From positions 1 to 64,000 of the forward strand of contig JBICIG010000017.1 of NCBI GenBank assembly GCA_043101605.1: a stretch of 64,000 bases of DNA, written 5' to 3'. The stretch's first letter is position 1. Every line of letters starts with the position of its first letter. This stretch comes from JBICIG01 sp043101605. GTDB lineage: Bacteria > Planctomycetota > Phycisphaerae > Phycisphaerales > UBA1924. The notes below the pieces were generated by a model. The model was not told the DNA's origin, ran no database searches, and worked only from the letters and a program-made list of their open reading frames with translations. Shown one piece after another: positions 1 to 12,120 of this stretch. The position numbers were made by a program, and so were the translations under genes.

Positions 1-166
1 CTCGCGACGAACTTGCGGGCGCTGGTCTTGCTGAGGGTGGCGCCGGATGCGGCGTCGTCGCCAACGGCGTCGGGACCGACACCTACAAGGTCCGCGATTC
101 GGCCGCCCGCGCCACCGCATCCGGCGCCACCCTCAGCAAGACCAGCGCCCGCAAGTTCGTCGCGAG
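1..166. repeat. 52-bp perfect inverted repeat at the window edge
   Basis: Bases 1-52 and 115-166 are exact reverse complements, separated by a 62-base spacer. Both arms lie inside the actB reading frame, and the right arm matches the expected protein sequence better. A perfect long fold-back exactly at the edge of a sequence is typical of an assembly or amplification chimera at a contig end, but a real repeat cannot be excluded from the sequence alone. Confidence 0.9.
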
Positions 167-1429
167 CACGCAGAACCACTGGTCGCTCGAGGGACGAGAC
201 TCCATCCTCCGCCAGATCGACAAGCCGTACTACGACCAGTACGCCGCCGAGCCCATCAAGCCCGAGCCGGACAAGATCTACGGCTCATTGGAGAAGAAGC
301 TCAACCTCGCCGAGCAGATGGGCGAGTTGAGCCACACCCCCGCGAACGTCTCGATCTACGACAACCCCTTCAACGACGGACCCGAGGATCCGAACCCCGA
401 CAACCGCGTCAAGGACCGCCTGGGCATCGAGCGGGCTCCCGAGTACGCCATCCGGCCGCAGTGGGGGATGTCGATCGATCTCTCCTCCTGCACCGGCTGC
501 GGCGTGTGCACCATCGCCTGCCAGAGCGAGAACAACATCCCCTCGGTCGGGCCCAACGAGGTCGCCAAGGGACGCGAGATGCACTGGATCCGCGTCGACC
601 GCTACTTCACCGGCGAGGACCCCTTCCAGCCCGACGAGATGCTCCACCAGCCCGTCGCGTGCGTGCAGTGCGAGAACGCCCCCTGCGAGACCGTTTGCCC
701 CGTCAACGCGACCATCCACGGGCCCGAGGGGCTCAACCTCATGGTCTACAACCGCTGCATCGGCACGCGTTACTGCTCGAACAACTGCCCTTACAAGGTC
801 CGCCGATTCAACTTCTTCGACTGGGCCCAGACCAAGTTCAACGGCTCGTTCGTCGGCGAGGAGACCTTCGGCCGCCCGGGCAATGTCAACTTCATCCCGC
901 CTCGTCTGCGCGAACGCGTCGACGAAATCAGCAAGATGAAGCAGAACCCAGATGTCACCGTCCGTGGGCGAGGCGTCATGGAGAAGTGCACCTACTGCCT
1001 CCAGCGCATCAACCGCGCCCGATACGAGACCAAGCTCCACGACCTCGAGCACACCCCCGACGGGTTCTTCCAGGTCGCCTGCCAGCAGGCATGCCCGTCC
1101 AACTCCATCGTCTTCGGCGACCTGCTCGACGAGTCCAGCCGCGTCCACCAGGCCCGCCACAACCACCGCTCCTACCTCCTGCTGGGCTACCTCAACACCC
1201 GCCCGCGGACCACCCACATGCTCCGCGTCCGCAACCCGCACCCCGACCTCCGCGCCGCGGTCGATCCCCTCGCGGGACACCACGGCGGCGGGCACGGCAC
1301 GGGCGAGCACCACGACGACAGCCACGGCGAGGAAACGCACGGCTTCCTCCACGATCCACGCAAGAAGCTTGAAGATCCCGGATACGCGGGCAGCCTCCGC
1401 GTCCTCGGGAGCGCCCTGGGGGTGCACGC

Positions 1430-1433
<4 letters not shown>
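1..1433 (+). CDS. actB: Alternative complex III iron-sulfur subunit ActB, 3' part
   Basis: C-terminal part of the ActB subunit of alternative complex III, a quinol:electron-acceptor oxidoreductase that replaces bc1. The visible part is the ferredoxin-like module that carries iron-sulfur clusters. Four cysteine groups are seen: CTGCGVC near 488, CVQCENAPC near 660, CIGTRYCSNNCP near 755, and CTYC plus CQQACP near 986-1100. The conserved approach NGVGTDTY and QNHWSLEGRD lies at about 66-205. A His-rich tail (HGGGHGTGEHHDD) ends the protein. The frame is open to the left edge, so the gene starts outside the window. Bases 1-52 are the exact reverse complement of 115-166 and may not be genuine actB sequence; the trustworthy part begins near 53. 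The stop overlaps the actC start as ATGA. Confidence 0.9.
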
Positions 1434-3024
<1,591 letters not shown>

Positions 3025-3028
<4 letters not shown>

Positions 3029-3654
3029 ACATCCCCATCGCCGACTACTTCCCGTTCCTCAAGAACCTCCTCCCGGTCTCCATGCGCCCCAAGCCCGCAA
3101 AGTTCGTCGGGCCCACCGGGCAGCCGGTCCACGGCATCCTCGCCGAGTTCGCCGATCCGCCCGCGGTCTACCACGCCGCCGAGCAGATCCGCGACGCCGG
3201 CTTCAAGACCTGGGATGTCTACGCCCCCTTCCCGATCCACGGCATCGATGAAGCCATGGGCATGCCCCGCACCAAGCTCCCGCTGGTCGTCGGCGTCATC
3301 GGGCTCAGCGGCGCCGCAATGGCCTTCGGGCTCCAGTGGCTCATCTCCGATGTCCTCTACCCCATGGTCGTTCAGGGCAAGCCCTACGGCGCTTGGGAGC
3401 CCTTCGTTCCCATCACCTTCGAAGTCGGCGTGCTCTCGGCCGCGTTCACCACGCTGCTGGGCATGTTCGCCCTCAACGGGCTCCCTCGCTTCCACCACCC
3501 GCTGTTCAAGAACGAACGCTTCCTCAGCTCCTCCGACGACGCGTTCTTCATCTATGTCGAAGCCACCGACGACAAGTTCGACCCCGAGCGGACCCGCGCC
3601 GCGCTCACCCAGGCCGGCGCCACCCGCATCGACATCATCGAGGACGAGGCATGA
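3025..3654 (+). CDS. actD: Alternative complex III subunit ActD (DUF3341)
   Basis: 209-aa protein matching the DUF3341 subunit of alternative complex III. An N-terminal soluble domain (VHGILAEFADPPAVYHAAEQ) is followed by two transmembrane helices near residues 92-112 and 135-157, separated by a loop containing GKPYGAWEPFVPITFE. After the helices comes the family-typical FHHPLFKNERF and a second soluble ferredoxin-like stretch (DAFFIYVEA). The GTG start at 3025 overlaps the actC TGA, giving the full expected length; the next in-frame ATG, 20 codons later, would remove the N-terminus. ActD is thought to be a structural subunit that contacts ActC; no cofactor ligands are seen. Confidence 0.9.
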
Positions 3655-4571
3655 TCCACACGCCACCCTCCACGTCGCCGACCACCCGCGCGCCGTCCTC
3701 CAAGGCGAGGCTCCTGGCGCTCGCTCTCGCCGGTGCCGCGGTCAGTCTCAGCTCGCTCGCCGGCTGCCGGGGCGATCGCTCCGACAAGCCCCCGCGCCAG
3801 TTCCTCCCGGACATGGACGACCAACCCCGCTGGAACCCCCAGAGCGAGTCTGAGTTCTTCGTCGACAAGCGCACCATGCGCCAGCCGCCCGAAGGCACCG
3901 TCGCCTCCATGCGCATCGCCTACGACCCCGCCCTCGCCGAGGACTCTGAGTGGGGCGACCAGCTCCGCCAGCAGCGCGAGGATCTCCTCGCCGCCGACAC
4001 CGGCACCTACTACGGCGTCGCCGACGGCATCAATCCCGACACCGCCTACCAGATCCAGGAAGCCTCCGCCTTCATCGACTCCATCCCCGTCGCCGTCGAC
4101 GCCCAACTCCTCGAGCGAGGCCGCGAACGCTTCGACATCTACTGCTCGGCGTGCCACGGCTACGCGGGCGAGGGCGGCGGCGTGATCGACGGGAAGCCCT
4201 ACGGCGGCATGGTCGGGCAGCGCTGGTCCTACGCCGTCCCCAGCTTCCACGACGCCAAGTACAAGGACGACTCAGCCCGCACCGGGCGCGACGGCTACCT
4301 CTTCTATGTGGCCCGCCACGGCGTGCAGGACCCGCCGCCCGATGGCTCGCCCCCCGGCACCAAGCCCGGCTACCGCATGCCCCCCTACGCCCACGCCCTC
4401 TCCACCCGAGACACCTGGGCGATCGTCGCGTACATCCGCGCCCTGCAGACCGCCCGCGACGCCACCCTCGCCGATGTCCCACCCGAGGGACGCGAGATCC
4501 TCCGCGCCCAGGCTCAGACCAACACCGAGCGGGCCGACCGCGGCGACTCGACGATCGGAGGCAACCCGTGA
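3651..4571 (+). CDS. actE: Alternative complex III monoheme cytochrome c lipoprotein ActE
   Basis: 306-aa lipoprotein with one c-type heme, the ActE subunit of alternative complex III. It should sit on the periplasmic face and pass electrons towards the oxidase. A signal segment ends in the lipobox LAGC near residue 39. The heme site CSACH is at residues 165-169, and a likely axial methionine is in GYRMPPYAHAL. Unlike many small cytochromes it has a long N-terminal domain ahead of the heme. The ATG overlaps the actD stop (ATGA), and the stop overlaps the GTG start of actF. Confidence 0.92.
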   Translation: MIHTPPSTSPTTRAPSSKARLLALALAGAAVSLSSLAGCRGDRSDKPPRQFLPDMDDQPRWNPQSESEFFVDKRTMRQPPEGTVASMRIAYDPALAEDSEWGDQLRQQREDLLAADTGTYYGVADGINPDTAYQIQEASAFIDSIPVAVDAQLLERGRERFDIYCSACHGYAGEGGGVIDGKPYGGMVGQRWSYAVPSFHDAKYKDDSARTGRDGYLFYVARHGVQDPPPDGSPPGTKPGYRMPPYAHALSTRDTWAIVAYIRALQTARDATLADVPPEGREILRAQAQTNTERADRGDSTIGGNP

Positions 4572-5851
4572 CCCAACTCACCGCCGACCAGTACCGTCGC
4601 CAACTCGACTCGGTCGCCAAGAACCCCGCGATGGCCGATGACAACATCCGCCTGCCCGCCGGTTCGGGCGCGGGGATCGCCACCGGCTCGCTCGCCGTCG
4701 GCGCCCTGCTCCTCGTCGCGACCATCGCCGGCTCGCAGATCTACGGGCTCAAGCACGCCCTGGCCGCGTTCGAGGTCGGGGTTGTGTCCGTCACCGCCCT
4801 CAGCCTCGGCGGGCTGTTCTGGACGATGATCCTCCACATCACCAACTCGGGCTGGGGCGTCACCGTCCGCCGGTTCCTCGAGCACCTCATGATGATGCTC
4901 CCCGCGTGCGTCGTCATGCTTGGCATCATCGTGCTCATCGAGATCGGCTTCGGCGGCGTGCTGCTCACCTGGATCGGGATCGACCCGGCCGAGAACTACC
5001 TCATCAACCACAAGAAGGCGTTCCTCAACGAGCCCTTCTTCGTCATCCGCTTCTTCCTCTACGCCGGCGTGTGGCTCCTTCTTGCCAGCCGCTTCTGGCG
5101 CTTCAGCACCGAGCAGGACCGATCGGGCGACCGCTTCCTCTCCAACCAGGCCCGCAAGACCGCCGCGTGGGGCCTCCCCCTCTTCGCCCTCTCCACCGCC
5201 TTCTTCTCCTTCGACTTCCTGATGGCGATGGACTACCGCTTCTTCAGCACCATGTGGGGCGTCTACTACTTCGCCAGCGCCACGTTCGGCTCCGTCGCCG
5301 TTGTGCTCATCACCCTCTGCGTCCTCCGCGCCATGGGCTACCTCACCGGTGCCGTCACCAGCGAGCACACCCACGACCTCGGCAAGCTGCTCTTCGGCTT
5401 CACCGTCTTCTGGGCCTACATCGCCTTCAGCCAGTACTTCCTCCTCTGGTACAGCAACATCCCCGAGGAGACCATCTGGTTCATCGTCCGTCAGCAGGGC
5501 GGGTGGGAGAATGTCGCCACCCTCCTCGTGATCGGGCACTTCCTCGCCCCCTTCCTCATCCTGCTCTTCCGCCCGGTCAAGCGCCACTCCATCGGCGTCG
5601 CCCTCGCCGCCGCGTGGATGCTCCTCATGCTCGTCCTCGACATGATCTTCATCATCCGCCCGATGGTCTACGCCGGGCCCTACGCCGCCGAGAACCCCGG
5701 CCCCGGCGCCTGGTGGCTCGACTTCGTCGGCATCACCGGCGTCCTGCTCGTCTGGGCCGCCCTCTACATCCGCCGTCTCCCCTCCCAGCCCCTCGTCCCC
5801 CTCAAGGACCCCAAGCTCCCCGAATCCCTGCACCACAAGAACTATGTCTGA
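4568..5851 (+). CDS. actF: Alternative complex III membrane subunit ActF (NrfD-like)
   Basis: 427-aa polytopic protein, the second NrfD-like membrane subunit of alternative complex III. Helices begin near residue 38 (IATGSLAVGALLLVATIAG). ActF-typical segments include HITNSGWGVTVRRFLEH, FDFLMAMDYRFFSTMWGVYY and FSQYFLLWYSNIPEET. The GTG at 4568 overlaps the actE TGA and gives a start just before the first conserved soluble segment. An open frame continues much further upstream but is only the GC-rich shadow of actE. This is the last act gene before the oxidase genes, separated from the next CDS by about 110 bases. Confidence 0.92.
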   Translation: MTQLTADQYRRQLDSVAKNPAMADDNIRLPAGSGAGIATGSLAVGALLLVATIAGSQIYGLKHALAAFEVGVVSVTALSLGGLFWTMILHITNSGWGVTVRRFLEHLMMMLPACVVMLGIIVLIEIGFGGVLLTWIGIDPAENYLINHKKAFLNEPFFVIRFFLYAGVWLLLASRFWRFSTEQDRSGDRFLSNQARKTAAWGLPLFALSTAFFSFDFLMAMDYRFFSTMWGVYYFASATFGSVAVVLITLCVLRAMGYLTGAVTSEHTHDLGKLLFGFTVFWAYIAFSQYFLLWYSNIPEETIWFIVRQQGGWENVATLLVIGHFLAPFLILLFRPVKRHSIGVALAAAWMLLMLVLDMIFIIRPMVYAGPYAAENPGPGAWWLDFVGITGVLLVWAALYIRRLPSQPLVPLKDPKLPESLHHKNYV

Positions 5852-5960
5852 CCCCCGGCCCGCCCGCCGACGCTCGTCCGGGCGTTCGCATGAAACTAGA
5901 ATCTTTCTTGTCTGACAGGACGAATACCTCCCGGGGCCGACCCGCCAACCGAGTCACGCC

Positions 5961-6377
5961 ATGAGCCACGACCACACCAAGCCCAAGACGCCCGACCACC
6001 TCGAACTCGAGCACGAGGAGCCGGATGCCTGGCACCGTCACACGCTCGAGGAAGGCATCCCCCAGCCCGAGCACGCCGCCCATGTCAGCCCCAAGGGCCT
6101 CTGGGGCGCGTTCTTCGGCATGGCGATCTTCCTCGTGGTCACCATCGCCGCCCTGATCGTCTACTTCGACCACCACATGACCAACCTCCGCCAGGAACGC
6201 GTCGAGACGACCGTCCAAGCCGAGCGTTTCGGGCTCAAGTACAAGGAAGAGTCCCGCACCGGGCTCGACGCCTACCGCTGGATCAACCGCGACGCCGGCA
6301 CCGTCCAGATCCCCATCGAGGTCGCCATGGACCGCGTCGTCGAGCGCTACGCCGCCGAGCCCGACACCGGCGGCTGA
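5961..6377 (+). CDS. Small single-helix membrane protein in the ACIII-oxidase cluster
   Basis: 138-aa protein that I do not recognise as a named family. The N-terminal 45 residues are charged and His-rich, followed by one transmembrane helix at about residues 46-72 (LWGAFFGMAIFLVVTIAALI). A soluble C-terminal domain of about 65 residues probably faces the periplasm. Its position between actF and the SCO gene, in the same orientation, suggests an accessory or assembly role in the ACIII-oxidase supercomplex. That is inference from context only. Confidence 0.8.
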   Translation: MSHDHTKPKTPDHLELEHEEPDAWHRHTLEEGIPQPEHAAHVSPKGLWGAFFGMAIFLVVTIAALIVYFDHHMTNLRQERVETTVQAERFGLKYKEESRTGLDAYRWINRDAGTVQIPIEVAMDRVVERYAAEPDTGG

Positions 6378-6451
6378 TCACGCAGACACCCCCCGCACAT
6401 CGCACGACCCGAGAGCCACCCCGAATCAGACCGACCGAGACCATCCCACGC

Positions 6452-7402
6452 ATGATCGCCGCCCCGCTCCATCCCGCCCGCCGATACGCCGGCCCGTTCC
6501 AGCGAACGCTGGTCGCCGGCGTCGCCGCGCTCGCGGGCCTCGGCGCCACCCCCGCGTCCGGGCAGGTCATCATGGACGAGGTTCCCGAGATCGCGCGCGG
6601 CGTCGGCATCGAGGAGCAGGTCGGCTCCCGCCTGCCCGAGAGCGTCACCCTCCGCGATGCCGACGGCGGGGTCGTCGACCTCGCCGACTACTTCTCCGAC
6701 GGCAAGCCCGCGGTCATCTCCCTCGTCTACTACGACTGCCCCCTGATCTGCCCCCTCATCCTCGAGCGGCTTATCCAGGGCGTCACCGGCATCAAGTACC
6801 GCGTCGGGAAGGACTTCAACCTCATCGTCGTCAGCTTCGACCCCACCAACACCGACGAGATGGCCCGCGACGCCCGCGCCACCGCCATGCAGCGCTACGA
6901 ACTCGCCCTGCCCGACGGCGAGAAGATGACCGACCAGATCCGCGCCGGGTTCAAGTACCACACCGCTTCGCAGGGCAATGTCCAGAAGCTCGCCGACGCC
7001 GTCGGCTTCAAGTTCAAGGCCCTGCCCAACGGCGAGTTCAGCCACCCCGACGCGATGATCTTCATCACCCCGGGCATGAAGGTCGCCCGCTACCTCCCCG
7101 GGCTCGATGTCGACAAGCGCAATGTCGAACTCGCCCTGGCCGAGGCCGCCGAGGGCAAGCTCACCCGCTCGGTCATCGAGTGGTTCGTCCACACCTGCTT
7201 CGTGTGGGACCCCAACTCCGGCGCGTACACGCTCCAGGCGATGCGCGTCATGCAGATCGCCGCCGCCCTGACCACCGTCATCGTCGGGGCGTTCATCGGA
7301 ACCCTTCTCGTCCGGGATCGGCTCCGCGGCCGCCGCAAGGCGCGCCCCGCCGCACAGCCCGACGCCCGCCCGATCGCTCACCCCACGGGACAGACGCCAT
7401 GA
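6452..7402 (+). CDS. SCO1/SenC copper chaperone for cytochrome oxidase
   Basis: 316-aa SCO1/SenC-family protein, a thioredoxin-fold copper chaperone that delivers copper to the CuA site of oxidase subunit II. The copper-binding CPLIC is at residues 96-100, and the distant histidine ligand is H198 in EFSHPDA. An N-terminal signal segment ends near AspArg-free GATPASGQ. It is longer than classic SCO proteins and ends with a C-terminal transmembrane helix (about residues 265-285) and a basic tail, a layout seen in planctomycete and Bacteroidota homologues. The stop overlaps the coxB start as ATGA, consistent with its role in maturing CoxB. Confidence 0.93.
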   Translation: MIAAPLHPARRYAGPFQRTLVAGVAALAGLGATPASGQVIMDEVPEIARGVGIEEQVGSRLPESVTLRDADGGVVDLADYFSDGKPAVISLVYYDCPLICPLILERLIQGVTGIKYRVGKDFNLIVVSFDPTNTDEMARDARATAMQRYELALPDGEKMTDQIRAGFKYHTASQGNVQKLADAVGFKFKALPNGEFSHPDAMIFITPGMKVARYLPGLDVDKRNVELALAEAAEGKLTRSVIEWFVHTCFVWDPNSGAYTLQAMRVMQIAAALTTVIVGAFIGTLLVRDRLRGRRKARPAAQPDARPIAHPTGQTP

Positions 7403-8607
7403 CGCTTGTTTCGCTCTTCACCGCCGGCTCGGACTTCCTGCCCCCGCTGGCGCTCAACGACGCGATCATCGACTTCTTCCTCCGCCGCGAGGGATCGGCC
7501 ACCTATTCCGCCGATGTCGACTGGCTCTTCCTCCTGATCTTCTGGATCAGCTTCATCAGCTTCTTCGCCCTGATGATCCCGACCGCCTACTTCGTCCTCA
7601 AGTACCGGCGCAAGCGCGGCGTGCCCATCCAGCACAGCCCCAGCCACAACACCGCCATCGAGGTCACCTGGACCGTCATCCCCTCGATCATCCTCGTCGC
7701 ACTCTTCTTCGTGGGCTTCTGGGCCTACGCCAAGCAGCATGTCGCCGAGGAGGGCGCCGTCCAACTCGACCTCACCGCCAAGAAGTGGTCGTGGGACATC
7801 ACCTACCCCAACGGCTCGGGCGCCACCCTCCAGACCACCCTCGGCAAGGGCAATGTCCCCATCTTCCTCTTTCCCGATGACGAGCCCTTCCAGCTCCGCA
7901 TGCAGAGCATCGATGTCATCCACAGCTTCTGGGTCCCCGACTTCCGCATGAAGGTCGATGTCTTCCCCAACCGCTTCACCACCTACTGGTTCCGCCCCGA
8001 GCGCCTCACCGACGCCGACCGCGACAACCCCGAACTGGGCTACCCCAACCGCGAGCACTGGCTCTTCTGCGCCGAATACTGCGGCGACGACCACTCCGAG
8101 ATGGGCGCCGTCCTGCGCGTCGTCCCACGCGAGGTCTACGAAGACTGGCTCGCCCAGCCCTTCGACGACACCATTCCCCCCGTCAAGCGCGGCGAGATGC
8201 TCTACACCCTCAAGGGCTGCAACGCCTGCCACTCCGTCGACGGCAGCGCCAACACCGGGCCCACCTGGCTCAACCTCTACGGCTACGAGCACTCCTACAC
8301 CGACGGCTCCACCCATGTCGCCGACGACAACTTCATCCGCCAGTCCATCTACGAACCCTCCGCCTTCATCCGCCAGGGTTACCCCAACCAGATGGCCAGC
8401 TACCAGGGCAATATCAACGCCGAGGAACTCGCCTGGATCACCACCTACATGAAGTCCATCAGCGACCGCGGCGGCAACATCGGTAGTGGCGGCGGAAACG
8501 CGGGCGAAGGGGGCGAGAACGGTGGGGACGGCAACGACGCCCAACCCGACAACGCCCAGCCCGACTCCACCGAGCCTACCGGCTCGAACACCGGCGGCGA
8601 GGGCTGA
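7399..8607 (+). CDS. coxB: Cytochrome c oxidase subunit II with fused cytochrome c (caa3 type)
   Basis: 402-aa subunit II of a heme-copper oxidase. Two N-terminal transmembrane helices (about residues 40-68 and 88-110) are followed by the cupredoxin domain. CuA ligands are H175 in IDVIHSFW, then C224, C228, H232 and M235 in CAEYCGDDHSEM. A cytochrome c domain is fused behind it, with heme site CNACH at 274-278 and a likely axial methionine in YPNQMASYQG. This makes the enzyme caa3-type. The last 40 residues are a Gly/Asp/Asn-rich low-complexity tail. The start at 7399 overlaps the SCO stop. Confidence 0.95.
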   Translation: MTLVSLFTAGSDFLPPLALNDAIIDFFLRREGSATYSADVDWLFLLIFWISFISFFALMIPTAYFVLKYRRKRGVPIQHSPSHNTAIEVTWTVIPSIILVALFFVGFWAYAKQHVAEEGAVQLDLTAKKWSWDITYPNGSGATLQTTLGKGNVPIFLFPDDEPFQLRMQSIDVIHSFWVPDFRMKVDVFPNRFTTYWFRPERLTDADRDNPELGYPNREHWLFCAEYCGDDHSEMGAVLRVVPREVYEDWLAQPFDDTIPPVKRGEMLYTLKGCNACHSVDGSANTGPTWLNLYGYEHSYTDGSTHVADDNFIRQSIYEPSAFIRQGYPNQMASYQGNINAEELAWITTYMKSISDRGGNIGSGGGNAGEGGENGGDGNDAQPDNAQPDSTEPTGSNTGGEG

Positions 8608-8662
8608 GTCCGAATCGAACTGAATCTCCCGGCATCACCGAACGCGGGCGGAGGCACGAGAC

Positions 8663-10543
<1,881 letters not shown>

Positions 10544-10577
10544 CCCCACTCCCCGCGCCCTCCGCACGAGGTGAACG

Positions 10578-11270
10578 ATGACCGCGATCGAATCATCCAA
10601 CCCGCAGCCGCCGGTGCTCAGCAAGAAGCCCCGATGGATGTCCGTCAAGCACGCCCATCACTTCCGGTCCCACACCGACGAGTTCGACGCGTGCAAGATC
10701 GGCATGTGGCTCTTCCTCACCACCGAGGTGCTCCTCTTCTCCGGGCTCTTCGTCGCCTACGCCATGTTCCGCATGAAGTACCCCGAGGCCTTCGCCAACG
10801 GCTCGCACTACCTCGACTGGCGGTGGGGCGCCCTCAACACCGCCGTCCTCCTCCTCTCCTCCTTCACCGTCGCGTGGAGCATCCGCAACGCCCAGCTCAA
10901 CCAGCAGGGCCTCCTCAAGTTCAACCTCGCCTTCACCATCCTCTGCGCCATCGCCTTCATCGCCATCAAGTTCAACTTCGAGTACATCCCCAAGTGGGCC
11001 GACGGCAAGCGCCCCGGCGTCCTCTTCGCCTACCCCTTCGCCGAGAACAACGCCGAAGTCCTCTGGTGGAGCATCTACTACACCGCCACCGGCATCCACG
11101 CCGCACACGTCGTCATCGGCGCCGCGCTCATCGGATGGGTCTTCATCAAGGCAACCCGCGGCCACTACGGGCCCAAGCACTACACCGGCGTCGAGGTCGT
11201 CGGGCTCTACTGGCACCTCGTCGACCTCATCTGGATCTTCCTCTTCCCACTCCTCTATCTCATCCACTGA
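10578..11270 (+). CDS. coxC: Cytochrome c oxidase subunit III
   Basis: 230-aa subunit III of the caa3 oxidase, a membrane protein that supports proton uptake and stability of subunit I. Five helices are expected at this length, the first two of the seven-helix form being absent. Family features include KIGMWLFLTTEVLLFSGLF near residue 39, the HAAHVVIGAA segment and the closing GLYWHLVDLIWIFLFPLLYL. An RBS-like GAGGTGA precedes the ATG. It lies 34 bases after coxA. Confidence 0.94.
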   Translation: MTAIESSNPQPPVLSKKPRWMSVKHAHHFRSHTDEFDACKIGMWLFLTTEVLLFSGLFVAYAMFRMKYPEAFANGSHYLDWRWGALNTAVLLLSSFTVAWSIRNAQLNQQGLLKFNLAFTILCAIAFIAIKFNFEYIPKWADGKRPGVLFAYPFAENNAEVLWWSIYYTATGIHAAHVVIGAALIGWVFIKATRGHYGPKHYTGVEVVGLYWHLVDLIWIFLFPLLYLIH

Positions 11271-11337
11271 CCCGCACCGCCACCGCTCGCAACCACCCGC
11301 CCACACGGGCCCCTGATCGCCCGGGACGGAGACGAAC

Positions 11338-11547
11338 ATGTCCAGCACCGACCACAACTCCGACGCGCACAACCCCGAGTACGACCCCATGGACCCGCAC
11401 GGCTTCCACTCCGGCGAGACCCACGGGCATCACATCGTCTCCCTCCGCATGCTCGTCACAGTCCTGGTCCTCCTCTTCATCTTCACCTTCCTCACCGTCG
11501 CCAGCTCCCGCGCCGAGGTCTGGGTCGCCGAGACCTTCGATGTCTAG
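11338..11547 (+). pseudogene. coxD: Cytochrome oxidase subunit IV, 5' part up to an in-frame TAG
   Basis: First 69 codons of a prokaryotic-type cytochrome c oxidase subunit IV. It contains a His-rich N-terminus and the first transmembrane helix (LVTVLVLLFIFTFLTVASSRA, about residues 38-57). Reading stops at TAG (11545-11547) after EVWVAETFDV. The same frame then continues without interruption to 12075 with sequence that completes the family, so the gene is one unit with a nonsense codon in the middle. A change from TGG (Trp) would need a single G-to-A difference. A good RBS-like GGACGGAGA precedes the ATG. Whether this is a true mutation, a sequencing error or readthrough cannot be told here. 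Confidence 0.8.
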
Positions 11548-11565
11548 ATCCCACAGTCGGTCAAT

Positions 11566-12075
11566 GTGCTCGTCGCCATGAGCATCGCCACCATCAAGGG
11601 CGTCCTCGTCGCCCTCTTCTTCATGCAGCTCCTCTACGACAAGACTCTCAACGCCGTCATCTTCTGCTTCTGCCTCATGGGCTTTGCCCTCTTCCTCGGC
11701 TTCACCGCACTCGACGCCGCACACCGCGGCCGCATCGACCCAGTCAAGCAGAACGCGATCGTCGTCGGCGGCATCGGCAATGTCAGCCGACCAAAGCTCG
11801 ACGCCGAGGGCAACCAGGTCTACGACGAGTACGGCCGCAAGGTCATGGAGACCGTCCCCGCCAACACCCCCATCGCCGAATTCGCCAAGAACCCCGAGGT
11901 CGCCATCTCGCGCCTCGGCGAGAAGCGCTACGAGAAGCTCGTCGCCAAGCACGAAGCCGAGCACGCCCACCACGCCGAAACCAGCACCGAGGAACAGTCC
12001 CGCCCCAACTACGGGCTCATGCTCTTCGGGCAGGACCACTCGCCGAGCGAAGCCCCCTCCGCCGGCGGGCACTGA
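11566..12075 (+). pseudogene. coxD: Cytochrome oxidase subunit IV, 3' part after the in-frame TAG
   Basis: Continuation of subunit IV in the same frame as 11338-11547. The sequence resumes directly after the TAG with IPQSVNVLVAMSIATIKG, followed by two hydrophobic helices including VLVALFFMQLLYDK. These are the best conserved parts of the COX4_pro family. A GTG at 11566 or an ATG at 11578 could restart translation, but no clear RBS is seen, and a product starting there would lack helix 1. A C-terminal extension of about 110 charged residues (for example EAEHAHHAETSTEEQ) is longer than in typical family members. Codon use does not change across the TAG. Confidence 0.8.
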
Positions 12076-12120
12076 CATCCGCCCTCCCCGCGCGGGCGAA
12101 CCGACCCGCGCACGACCCTC

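Noticed and set aside
11545..11547. Reassigned TAG codon (for example pyrrolysine-type decoding)
   Set aside because: TAG ends other genes normally in this window (36763-36765 and 38747-38749), and no decoding machinery is seen.
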